This document shows positions 1-6,124 of a stretch of DNA of 6,378 nt, piece after piece (within the stretch, counting starts at the first letter, position 1; the number at the start of each line of letters is the position of its first letter). The notes under the pieces were generated by a model that made no database searches, had not been told where the DNA came from, and saw only the letters and a list, made by a program, of their open reading frames with translations. A program made the position numbers and the translations under genes. Source of the DNA: an uncultured Sphingomonadales bacterium (GTDB taxonomy: Bacteria > Pseudomonadota > Alphaproteobacteria > Sphingomonadales > Sphingomonadaceae). The stretch covers positions 1 to 6,378 of the forward strand of contig CAIKKO010000391.1 in the NCBI GenBank assembly GCA_903828025.1, written 5' to 3'.

Positions 1-94
1 CCCCTAGATAGGCTCCTGGATGGGCTTCCTGTGCTTCTTTTTCCTTTCTCCGGTCAATATCCCTTGATTCCCTGTATAGGTCTGTTATTTTGCC
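1..94. other. Compositionally foreign leader, origin unknown
   Basis: This stretch is about 48% G+C by hand count (45 of 94), against a clearly higher value in the rest of the window, and it is rich in pyrimidine runs on the plus strand. The glycosyltransferase frame that follows is interrupted here by TAG at 77-79. The upstream codons (TTT, TAT, TGT) do not show the G/C-ending bias of the gene, while codons from about position 95 do. None of the three plus frames gives a recognisable glycosyltransferase N-terminus. The leader could be a recombination or insertion boundary, or a chimeric contig end. The sequence alone does not decide. Confidence 0.5.
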
Positions 95-112
95 GGGATC
101 ACCGGCAATCTC

Positions 113-637
113 GTGGCCGATGGTGTGCGCCATGGCGGCTTTACGGTCGAGCAGGCGCTGGATCTGATTGCGCGCGAGGCCGACCGGCTCGATCCCGCAG
201 TGATCCCGCGTGAGGCGCTCTATGGCTGCAACATGGCGCTGGGCACCGCGCTGGCTGGCGGCTTGCGGTTTGACGAAGCGTTGCCGCTCTACGGCTGGCA
301 GGAAGACATCGATTTCACCACCCAACTCGCGCGGCGCGGTCGGTTGGTTTCCAGCGGACGGGTCACGGGCGTTCATCTCGGGGTGCGCGGCGGGCGGACT
401 TCGGGGCGGCGGCTGGGCTATTCGCAAGTCGCCAATATCGTCTACCTCCTGCGCAAGGGCACGATCCCCGTCCACTTGGCCAATCGTCTGTTCTGGCAGA
501 ATCTGGCGGCCAACGTGCTGCGCGCGCCGTTTCCGGAACCGCATATCGACCGAGCCGGACGGCTCGCTGGAAACTTGCGCGCGCTCGGCGATCTGGTGCT
601 GGGCCGGATCGACCCACGCAAAATCGAGCGGATGTGA
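113..637 (+). CDS. Glycosyltransferase family 2, N-terminally truncated (C-terminal ~174 residues)
   Basis: Family 2 (GT-A fold) enzymes transfer a sugar from a nucleotide-sugar donor, here presumably onto a lipid-linked repeat unit at the cytoplasmic face of the inner membrane. Visible features are YGCNMA (residues 37-42), the acidic acceptor-side motif in GWQEDIDF (E64, D65, D67), and the HLGVRGG/RTSG/LGYSQVAN stretch (88-108) typical of sphingomonad GT2 enzymes. The N-terminal nucleotide-binding half with its DxD motif is missing; full-length members have roughly 300 residues. Homology-like sequence extends slightly upstream of GTG 113 (GITGNL, from about 95) until TAG at 77-79, so GTG 113 is probably only the first available start and not the native one. 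The gene is therefore a fragment, probably inactive, or cut by an assembly junction. Its TGA overlaps the GTG of the next gene by 4 bases (GTGA), which suggests one operon with coupled translation. Confidence 0.8.
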   Translation: MADGVRHGGFTVEQALDLIAREADRLDPAVIPREALYGCNMALGTALAGGLRFDEALPLYGWQEDIDFTTQLARRGRLVSSGRVTGVHLGVRGGRTSGRRLGYSQVANIVYLLRKGTIPVHLANRLFWQNLAANVLRAPFPEPHIDRAGRLAGNLRALGDLVLGRIDPRKIERM

Positions 638-1728
638 GGCCGCCCTTGCGCCGCGTGATCTTCAACGGGAAATTCCGGGCCGGGGGCCTGAACGGCGTCC
701 ACCGCGTGGCCGCGCGCCTGATCCAGGAAGTGGACGGCCTGCTCGCGGATCATTCGGGCGGGGGTGTGCCTCCGTTTGCGCTGATTGTTCCCAAGGGCTG
801 CGCTGGTGGGCTCGATCTCGCGGCCATTCAGGTGATCGAGGATGATCAGCCGTCGACCCAGAAATGGGAGCAATGGCGCTTGCCCCAACTCGCCGCCGGG
901 GGGCTGCTGGTCAATCTGGCCAACCTCGCGCCGGTCTTGCACCGCCCCAAAGTGACGATGCTCCACGATGCGCAGTTCCTGCGCGCCGATAGCTCCTATC
1001 CCTGGCGTCAGCGGCTTGGCTACCGGCTGCTGACCCCGCTGATGGCCCGGTCGAGCGCGAGGGTTCTCACCGTTTCGGCGTTTTCGGGGCGCGAATTGGG
1101 GCGCGGCGGTGTGGTCGACGCGCGCGGTGCGGAGGTGCTGTACAACGGTGCCGATCACATTCTCGAAGCTGCGGCGGACCACACGGTGCTGGACCGGTTA
1201 GGGATTGCGGCGCGAGGCTATGCGCTGCTGTTCGGCAGCCCGAAGGCCTACAAGAACAACGCGGTGGTGTTCGATGCGTTCGCCGGCGGCGCGCTCGATC
1301 CGATGCGGCTGGTCGTGGTTGGCCCGCCGCGCGCTGCGCTCGAGGCGGCGGGGCTTTCCCCTCCCGCAGATGCCGTGTTTGCCGGGCCCTGCGATGACGC
1401 GGGCTTGCGTGCGCTGTATGAGAACGCGGAGGCGTTGCTGTTTCCCTCCCGCACCGAAGGGTTCGGCTTGCCGCCGGTCGAGGCGATGCTGTGCGGTTGC
1501 CCGGTGATTGCCGCGCCGTGCGGTGCGGTGCCCGAAGTCTGCGGCAATGCCGCGCGCTATGCCGATCCGGATGATCCGGAAGCATGGCGCCGCGCATTGG
1601 GCGCGCTGCTGACCGGGCCGCGCGAGCCGGTGATCGCGGCCGGGCAGGCCCGCGCGGCTCGTTACACGTGGGCGCGGGCTGGGCAGGCGCTGTTTGATCT
1701 CTTGTGCGAAACGGCGCGGCAGACGTGA
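634..1728 (+). CDS. Glycosyltransferase family 4 (GT-B fold)
   Basis: This is a retaining nucleotide-sugar glycosyltransferase of 364 residues, a normal length for GT4, expected to add one sugar to the growing repeat unit in the cytoplasm. The N-terminus NGKFRAGGLNGVHRVA (about 11-26) has the glycine-rich loop seen in many GT4 acceptor domains. HDAQF (111-115) is the usual acceptor-domain histidine region. FGSPKAYKNN (200-209) begins the donor domain with its phosphate-binding basic residues. EGFGLPPVE gives the diagnostic E-x7-E pair at E275 and E283, followed by the GCPVIAAPCGAVPEV loop. The start is GTG 634, which overlaps the upstream TGA by 4 bases. Its own TGA overlaps GTG 1725 of the flippase gene in the same way. 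The ribosome binding site is weak, which fits translational coupling. The sugar specificity cannot be read from the sequence. Confidence 0.92.
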   Translation: MRPPLRRVIFNGKFRAGGLNGVHRVAARLIQEVDGLLADHSGGGVPPFALIVPKGCAGGLDLAAIQVIEDDQPSTQKWEQWRLPQLAAGGLLVNLANLAPVLHRPKVTMLHDAQFLRADSSYPWRQRLGYRLLTPLMARSSARVLTVSAFSGRELGRGGVVDARGAEVLYNGADHILEAAADHTVLDRLGIAARGYALLFGSPKAYKNNAVVFDAFAGGALDPMRLVVVGPPRAALEAAGLSPPADAVFAGPCDDAGLRALYENAEALLFPSRTEGFGLPPVEAMLCGCPVIAAPCGAVPEVCGNAARYADPDDPEAWRRALGALLTGPREPVIAAGQARAARYTWARAGQALFDLLCETARQT

Positions 1729-3218
1729 TCGGGCGCATGATCGCCAAACTGGCCCGGTTTGCCCGCGCCGGGGGCGGCACCGCCGTGATCGCCATGGCCG
1801 CGCGGGTCAGCGGCCAGATCGCGATGGTTGCGGTTACGCTGGTCGCTACGCGCAAGCTGGCCCCTGCCGATTTCGGCGTGTTCGCGATTGCCGGTGCGCT
1901 CGTCATGCTCGCGCGGACCATGCTGTATACCGGGCCGTTCGAATATTTGCTCAAGGCTCCCGTGGAACGAGAAGAAACGGTGTCTGGCGCGTGCCTTGCC
2001 GCCACGCTCCTCGTCGCGAGCGGCTGGGTGTTGCTGCTCGGTGTGCTCGGCCTGGCCGCGCCGGTCTTGTTCAAAGGCGGCGGGGTCGCGCCGGTGATCC
2101 TTGCGCTGGCGCCCTCGGTCCTGTTCGCAGCGGTCGCCGCCTTTGCCGAATCGCTGATGCTGCGCAGCGGCGCGGTGCGGCGCTATTATGCGATTACCGT
2201 GGGCGTGGAAGTGGGGGCGGGGATCGCCGCAATCGTCCTGCTGTTGGCGGGATGGGGCCTCTGGGCCTTGGTCGCGCAGATCTACGTGCGGCTGGCGCTG
2301 CTCGTGCTGGCGCTGGGCGGACTGGGCCCGCGCATGGCACCCGCGCGGCCGCAGCGAGCGGACATTGCCGCAGTGCTGCGCTGGTCCGCCAGCCGGTTCG
2401 GCTCGGTCATGGTCGGCTTTCTGGCGAATTACAGCGGCGATCTGGTGCTGGGCGTGGTGTTCTCGCCCGCTGCCTCGGGGCTATACCGCGCGAGCAACCG
2501 CATGGTGACCGCGCTGGCGGATATGTTCGTCCAGCCCGCCGGGATGCTGGCGATGACGACATTGGCGGCTGAGCGCGCGCGCGGCGGTCACACCCATGCC
2601 GGTTCCGGCGCGTGGCTGCGGCTGGCGGGCCTGTTCGCGGTGCTTGGCTGGCCCGCGCTGGCGGTGCTGGCCTTGTTTGCGCAGCGCATCGTGCCTTTGG
2701 CGCTGGGGCCGGCGTGGGCATCAGCGGGGCCGGTGGTCGCAGTGTTCTGCCTCGCGCGCATGGCCGGGCTGGTGACGGCGGTTGCTTCCGCCGCGCTGGT
2801 GGTGGCAGACCGGCAGGGGCGCGTGCTGGGCGTGCAGACAGCGGCTGCCGTCACCACGGCTGTGCTCACCGTCCTCGCCGCGCCGCTCGGCGCGATGGGC
2901 GCGGCGGTGGCCGCGACGGCCGTGGCGGTGCTGGCCGCAGCAGTGCTCGGGCTCAGCGCGCTGCGGCGCGAGGAGCATGCCGCGCTGGGTGAAGCGGCGC
3001 GGCTGGTGCTGATCCCGCTGATGGGCGCGTTCGGCGCGGCATGGGCGGCAGACCGGCTGAGCGCGGGTCTGTCGGGCGGCCCGGCGGGCCTCCTTGCGCT
3101 GGCGCTGCCATTGGCCTGCGGCGTGGCAGGCTGGCTGATCGCGACTTGGCCGGTTGCCCCGGCGCTGCGCCGCGCAGCGGCCTTGCTGGGCGAGGGGCCC
3201 CGGGCTGCGCCGCTATAA
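1725..3218 (+). CDS. Wzx-type polysaccharide flippase (MOP superfamily, lipopolysaccharide biosynthesis protein)
   Basis: This integral inner-membrane protein of 497 residues is expected to translocate the undecaprenyl-linked repeat unit to the periplasm. Nearly the whole length consists of hydrophobic Ala/Leu/Val-rich segments separated by short Arg-rich turns, about 12-14 helices by eye, which is the usual Wzx architecture. Family-like signatures are KLAPADFGVFAIAGALV near the N-terminus and SGDLVLGVVFSPAASGLYRASNRMV in the middle, which resembles the polysaccharide-synthesis/MATE repeat pattern. The start is uncertain. GTG 1725 reproduces the GTGA overlap seen at the previous gene junction and is preferred. 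GTG 1704 (504 residues) and ATG 1737 (493 residues) are in frame and possible. The distal part is extremely Ala-rich. The gene closes the tightly coupled run, because the next gene is 64 bases away. Assignment to the superfamily is firm; the substrate is unknown. Confidence 0.88.
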   Translation: MIGRMIAKLARFARAGGGTAVIAMAARVSGQIAMVAVTLVATRKLAPADFGVFAIAGALVMLARTMLYTGPFEYLLKAPVEREETVSGACLAATLLVASGWVLLLGVLGLAAPVLFKGGGVAPVILALAPSVLFAAVAAFAESLMLRSGAVRRYYAITVGVEVGAGIAAIVLLLAGWGLWALVAQIYVRLALLVLALGGLGPRMAPARPQRADIAAVLRWSASRFGSVMVGFLANYSGDLVLGVVFSPAASGLYRASNRMVTALADMFVQPAGMLAMTTLAAERARGGHTHAGSGAWLRLAGLFAVLGWPALAVLALFAQRIVPLALGPAWASAGPVVAVFCLARMAGLVTAVASAALVVADRQGRVLGVQTAAAVTTAVLTVLAAPLGAMGAAVAATAVAVLAAAVLGLSALRREEHAALGEAARLVLIPLMGAFGAAWAADRLSAGLSGGPAGLLALALPLACGVAGWLIATWPVAPALRRAAALLGEGPRAAPL

Positions 3219-3247
3219 GTGCCGCTTGCCCCGGCGGCGCGATCGTG

Positions 3248-3263
3248 GGAGCTTCGCCGCTCC
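3248..3263 (+). other. Small hairpin in the gap after the flippase gene
   Basis: GGAGC at 3248-3252 and GCTCC at 3259-3263 can form a 5-bp stem with a 6-base loop. No T-run follows, so it is not a convincing intrinsic terminator. It lies 30 bases after the flippase stop and 19 bases before the next start. It could slow or protect the transcript end, or be chance in GC-rich DNA. Confidence 0.2.
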
Positions 3264-3270
3264 ATAACCG

Positions 3271-3274
3271 GGAG
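3271..3274 (+). promoter_or_regulatory. Ribosome binding site of the exported protein gene
   Basis: GGAG lies 8 bases upstream of ATG 3283. It is the clearest Shine-Dalgarno sequence in the plus-strand arm and supports this start and independent translation initiation after the 64-base gap. No convincing -35/-10 promoter was seen in the gap. Confidence 0.6.
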
Positions 3275-3282
3275 CGGGTTGC

Positions 3283-3885
3283 ATGCAGCGCGGGACACGA
3301 GTCACATCTTTGGCGCTCGCCTTGCTGGCTGGCGTTCCGGGCTGTGCGGCAGCAGAGGCTCCGACAGAGGCGGCAGAACCGGCTAAGACGTTGATTACGA
3401 AGGATTTTTCTGTACCCATGTCGGTGGTAACGCCGCACTTCAAGCTCCAGCCACTCGGCCCTGCGCTCGTGAAAATCGACTACGAGGCCTACATGTCCTC
3501 GGTCGAACACTTGCAAAAGACCTTCACTCGCAGCCCCGAATGGCCGCATGCAGGCATATCCGACGCCGATGCGATGAAGGATATGGAAGGCGAAGCAGCC
3601 CGCTTTGCGGCGCGCGAAGCCTTCTCCTATTCGGTGCTGACCCCCGACGGCAAACGCGAGCGCGGCTGCATCTACGTCTCACCGAGCCCGGTGCCGGGGT
3701 ACGATGCGCAAGTGCGGATATGGGTGACCAAAGCCGATTACGACGCAGGCTTCGATGCCGAGCTCTATGCCTGGGCTAGCCAATGGGTGAAGACCGCGTG
3801 GCCGTTCAAGAAGGTGGCCTATCCGGGCCGGGCGATCGACTGGAGCACATGGGATGCGCTGGTGGCGGCACAGGCCAAAGGGTGA
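3283..3885 (+). CDS. Exported protein with a GNAT-like body, function unknown
   Basis: The 200-residue product begins with a signal sequence: basic MQRGTR, a hydrophobic core TSLALALLAGVPG, then C21-AAAEA. C21 could be a lipidation cysteine, although proline at -2 (VPGC) is atypical for a lipobox. Signal peptidase I cleavage after CAAA is the alternative. The mature part reads like a family of cytoplasmic GNAT-type proteins: HFKLQPLGP (52-60), DYEAYMSSVEHLQ (66-78), EWP (86-88), an acidic helix ending in RFAAREAFSYSVL (107-119), GCIYVSPSP (128-136), VRIWVTKADYD (144-154) and WPF (173-175). No R-x-x-G-x-G/A acetyl-CoA loop is visible. The family resemblance comes from recall and was not searched. 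A periplasmic or outer-membrane location without acetyl-CoA makes acetyltransferase activity doubtful. It follows the flippase gene in the same direction, has its own good ribosome binding site, and is the last plus-strand gene before the convergent arm. Confidence 0.75.
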   Translation: MQRGTRVTSLALALLAGVPGCAAAEAPTEAAEPAKTLITKDFSVPMSVVTPHFKLQPLGPALVKIDYEAYMSSVEHLQKTFTRSPEWPHAGISDADAMKDMEGEAARFAAREAFSYSVLTPDGKRERGCIYVSPSPVPGYDAQVRIWVTKADYDAGFDAELYAWASQWVKTAWPFKKVAYPGRAIDWSTWDALVAAQAKG

Positions 3886-3931
3886 TTGGGGTAAATTTCA
3901 CACTTGGCTGGAGAGTGGGAATAAGACGGCA

Positions 3932-3973
3932 TTGCCAATCGCATCGACCGGTGCCGGGCTCGCTGATTGGTGG
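3932..3973. repeat. Imperfect inverted repeat in the convergent spacer
   Basis: TTGCCAATC (3932-3940) and GATTGGTGG (3965-3973) can pair over 9 positions (six Watson-Crick, three G-U) around a 24-base GC-rich loop. The spacer at 3886-3999 separates converging genes, so a bidirectional terminator would be expected here. No T-run flanks either arm on either strand, so a terminator function is only a guess. No promoter or small open frame was convincing in the 114 bases. Confidence 0.3.
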
Positions 3974-3999
3974 CTCGAAGGACACTCGAACCTGCGATT

Positions 4000-5529
4000 T
4001 CAGGCCGTTTGCAGCGTGTCCGTTGGCGCAGCGACAACTGGCGCGCCGGGGTTGCCCAGCATGAACGGTTCGGTTCCCGGGTTTACCGTGAGCGGAGAGG
4101 CGGCAGGCCGAACATAAGCAGGTCTGGCGTGCGGCAGCGGCTTGCGGCGGCGCAAGGCGAGTGCGGCACCGCTCAGCATGGCGATATCGGTGCCGGGATC
4201 GCACGTGGGCGAGGAAATCGAGGCGACGGCCACGCCCATCAGCATGGCCCAGGCGCAAGCGGCAGCAGTGGAGAGCGACTTGTTCGCCACCGGAGTCCAG
4301 GTCGACTGGCGCAGCGGTCCGAATGCGAACAGGAGGTGCAGCGAGAGCGTGACCGCGCCGATCACACCGGTGCAGCCGAGCACGGCGGTGGCGAGGCTGG
4401 ACGAGCGGAAGCTGCCCGGGCCGATGCCTATCCCGCCGCTTTTGACAAAGGCCTCAATCCCCTGCCACGCCCAGAACCGGCGCTGCACGGCAGAGAGCGT
4501 CTCGCCCTTGTCCACGGTCATGTGCCGCAACATGTCGCCGAACTCGGCAGTGAACCGGGGCTCCCAGATCATCAGCGCCGAAGCCCCGGCGATCATCGCG
4601 AGCAGCGCCGCGCCGACCCACAGCGCGCGGTCTACAGGCAGGGCGCCCGGGAACAGCAGCGCGCGGGCCGCGACCAGCAGGGCATAAATGGGGAGGCCCG
4701 CGTAAGCCGTGCTCGACGTGCTGAAGGCCAGCGCGGCGGCCAGCAAAGCGGCAGCGGGGCCGGTCCATCGCGGGTCGATCCGGCGCAGCCAGCATTCGAA
4801 CACGAATACGAACAGGATCAGCGCATAATTGGCAAAGCTCGAAGCCTCGGGCCAGAGCCCGGTCATCCGCACGAAGCCGAGATAGGCATGATCGAGCTGG
4901 GCATAGGATCCATTGCGGAACGCCGCGAGCACAGCCTCCGCCGGGGTGCCCTTGAGCGCGACCAAGGCGAAGCCGAACAGCGCGTGGGCCATGCCGCCAA
5001 TCGCCAGCGTGCGCACCAGCACCGCGCGCCCGCGCTCTTGGAAGCAGGCAACATAACTGGCGAGCGCGGCCAGCAGCGTCCCCAAAAGGTAGACCGCCGT
5101 GGTCAGGTTCTGCGGCGAGAATGCCAGCGAGCGGACCGAATAGATATAGGCCATAGTGCTGGCGTAACGGGCCTCGACGCGCCCGCGCAGCGGTGTGACG
5201 TCGATCTGCCCGGCGAACAGGCGCGGCGCAATGAAGGCGAGGACCACGCCGTAGATCACGAAACCGAGCAGCCAGCCGTTGGACCGGAGTGCCCCGCCGA
5301 CTGCGGCCATCTGGCCCGCACCCGGCACCAGCAGGCGCATCGCCATGAACAACAGCGCGAACTGCACCGGGGGGATGGAAGAGCCCCCCAGCAGCGGCAG
5401 AAGGATGGCGGCCGAGCCCCCGAACAACGCGGAGACGAGCGCGAAGCCGAACATCGCCTCCACCGAGCCGCCGACGAACAGGGCGAGCCCGATCAGGAGC
5501 TGGGCCGCGCCGATAAAGGTCAGTTCCAC
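4000..5529 (-). CDS. Wzy-like polysaccharide polymerase / O-antigen ligase-family membrane protein
   Basis: This inner-membrane protein of 509 residues is expected to act at the periplasmic face, joining flipped repeat units or transferring glycan to an acceptor. About 11-12 hydrophobic helices can be counted by eye. Between them lie TGLWPEASSF (about 222-231) and a large extracytoplasmic segment running into RRFWAWQGIEAF (about 350-361) and GIGPGSFRSSS (about 366-376), a pattern typical of Wzy/WaaL-like proteins in sphingomonads. The last ~45 residues form a non-membrane Pro/Ala-rich tail. The frame is open for 51 more codons upstream, to ATG 5682, but that part overlaps the acyltransferase gene and reads as low-quality protein. 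GTG 5529 is chosen because AGGA sits 8 bases before it and because the hydrophobic N-terminus starts there. The gene lies 40 bases downstream of the acyltransferase gene in the same operon and converges on the plus-strand arm. Polymerase versus ligase cannot be decided from sequence alone. Confidence 0.88.
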   Translation of the reverse strand: MELTFIGAAQLLIGLALFVGGSVEAMFGFALVSALFGGSAAILLPLLGGSSIPPVQFALLFMAMRLLVPGAGQMAAVGGALRSNGWLLGFVIYGVVLAFIAPRLFAGQIDVTPLRGRVEARYASTMAYIYSVRSLAFSPQNLTTAVYLLGTLLAALASYVACFQERGRAVLVRTLAIGGMAHALFGFALVALKGTPAEAVLAAFRNGSYAQLDHAYLGFVRMTGLWPEASSFANYALILFVFVFECWLRRIDPRWTGPAAALLAAALAFSTSSTAYAGLPIYALLVAARALLFPGALPVDRALWVGAALLAMIAGASALMIWEPRFTAEFGDMLRHMTVDKGETLSAVQRRFWAWQGIEAFVKSGGIGIGPGSFRSSSLATAVLGCTGVIGAVTLSLHLLFAFGPLRQSTWTPVANKSLSTAAACAWAMLMGVAVASISSPTCDPGTDIAMLSGAALALRRRKPLPHARPAYVRPAASPLTVNPGTEPFMLGNPGAPVVAAPTDTLQTA

Positions 5530-5537
5530 AAGTGCGA

Positions 5538-5543
5538 TCCTTT
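5538..5543 (-). promoter_or_regulatory. Ribosome binding site deciding the polymerase start
   Basis: On the minus strand AAAGGA precedes GTG 5529 with 8 bases between AGGA and the start codon. This is a near-ideal Shine-Dalgarno sequence located in the short gap after the acyltransferase stop. It argues against the longer in-frame start at 5682. Confidence 0.7.
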
Positions 5544-5569
5544 CGCCAGGCTGGGCGGCTCCGTGCTGC

Positions 5570-6124
5570 TCATGGCCGCACATACCCGGCGCTGGCCCGC
5601 ACCGGCTTGACGTAAGCCGCCGGGTTCCCGCGCCACACTTCCCCGGCCGGGACATCGCAAAAGACCACCGCGCCGGCCGCAATCACCGCATGATCGCCGA
5701 TCGTCACCCCCGGCAGAACAATCACCCCGCGCCCCAGCCAGACATTGCGGCCAAGCTTGATCGGCGCGATACGAGTCTGCTGCCCTTCGTGCACAGGGTG
5801 ATGGTTGGTATCGCACAGCACGCTGCCCGGGCCGATCCGGCAATTCTCACCGATGCGAATCCACTGGTGGCACACGATCTCGACCCCGGCGTTGAGGAAG
5901 GTGCGCGCGCCGATCTCGAGCAACCCGCCTTGCGCGACTTCAACGTCGACACGCGCGGTGTGGCAGCTCCAGTTTACCCGTTCGCCCATCGCGATGCGCC
6001 CGCGCCCGGTAATCCGGGGCAGGCCGCCGTGGACGAAGAAGCGCTGCCCCGGCTCGTCGCCCCGCAAACGCAGGCGTGCGCGCATGAATAATGAGCGCAG
6101 GCGATTGAGCGGCTGGAGCCTCAT
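5570..6124 (-). CDS. Left-handed beta-helix (hexapeptide repeat) acyltransferase
   Basis: This 184-residue cytoplasmic enzyme is likely to acetylate (or otherwise acylate) a sugar of the repeat unit from an acyl-CoA donor. The hexapeptide pattern runs from about ITGRGRIAMG (38-47) through LLEIGARTFLNAGVEI (68-83), IRIGENCRIGPGSVL (89-103), IKLGRNVWLGRGVIVLPGVTIGDHAVIAAGAVV (in two blocks, 122-137 and 138-154), and ends with the family-typical WRGNPAAYVK (164-173). The loop CDTNHHP (104-110) carries the histidine pair, with H109 in the usual place of the catalytic base. Length and ending match WcaF/CatB/NodL-like transferases of exopolysaccharide loci. ATG 6124 overlaps the upstream glycosyltransferase stop as ATGA, so the two are probably translated in coupling. 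ATG at residue 14 is an alternative but would lose that overlap. The acceptor sugar is unknown. Confidence 0.9.
   Translation of the reverse strand: MRLQPLNRLRSLFMRARLRLRGDEPGQRFFVHGGLPRITGRGRIAMGERVNWSCHTARVDVEVAQGGLLEIGARTFLNAGVEIVCHQWIRIGENCRIGPGSVLCDTNHHPVHEGQQTRIAPIKLGRNVWLGRGVIVLPGVTIGDHAVIAAGAVVFCDVPAGEVWRGNPAAYVKPVRASAGYVRP

Noticed and set aside
1067..2074. A 335-codon open frame on the minus strand across the GT4/flippase junction
   Set aside because: Its product is low-complexity Pro/Arg/Ala/Ser sequence spanning two well-supported opposite genes. It is an antisense shadow of high GC content.
1694..2572. A 292-codon plus-strand frame overlapping the start of the flippase gene
   Set aside because: Its product is Arg/Gly/Ala-rich with no hydrophobic segments or motifs. 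The flippase frame over the same bases has a membrane-protein pattern and the GTGA overlap.
3968..4050. A functional tRNA gene on the minus strand
   Set aside because: The T-stem, anticodon stem and D-arm cannot be formed, and much of the candidate lies inside the polymerase coding sequence. Only a resemblance to a tRNA 3' end remains.
3967..5610. A 547-codon open frame on the plus strand opposite the polymerase gene
   Set aside because: Its product is rich in Arg, Gln, Glu, Gly and His with no domain pattern, as expected for the complement of a GC-rich membrane-protein gene. The minus-strand reading has clear helices, motifs and a ribosome binding site.
5530..5682. N-terminal extension of the polymerase to ATG 5682
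   Set aside because: The extra 51 residues are Arg/Gly/Pro/Cys-rich, overlap the end of the acyltransferase gene, and ignore the strong ribosome binding site before GTG 5529.
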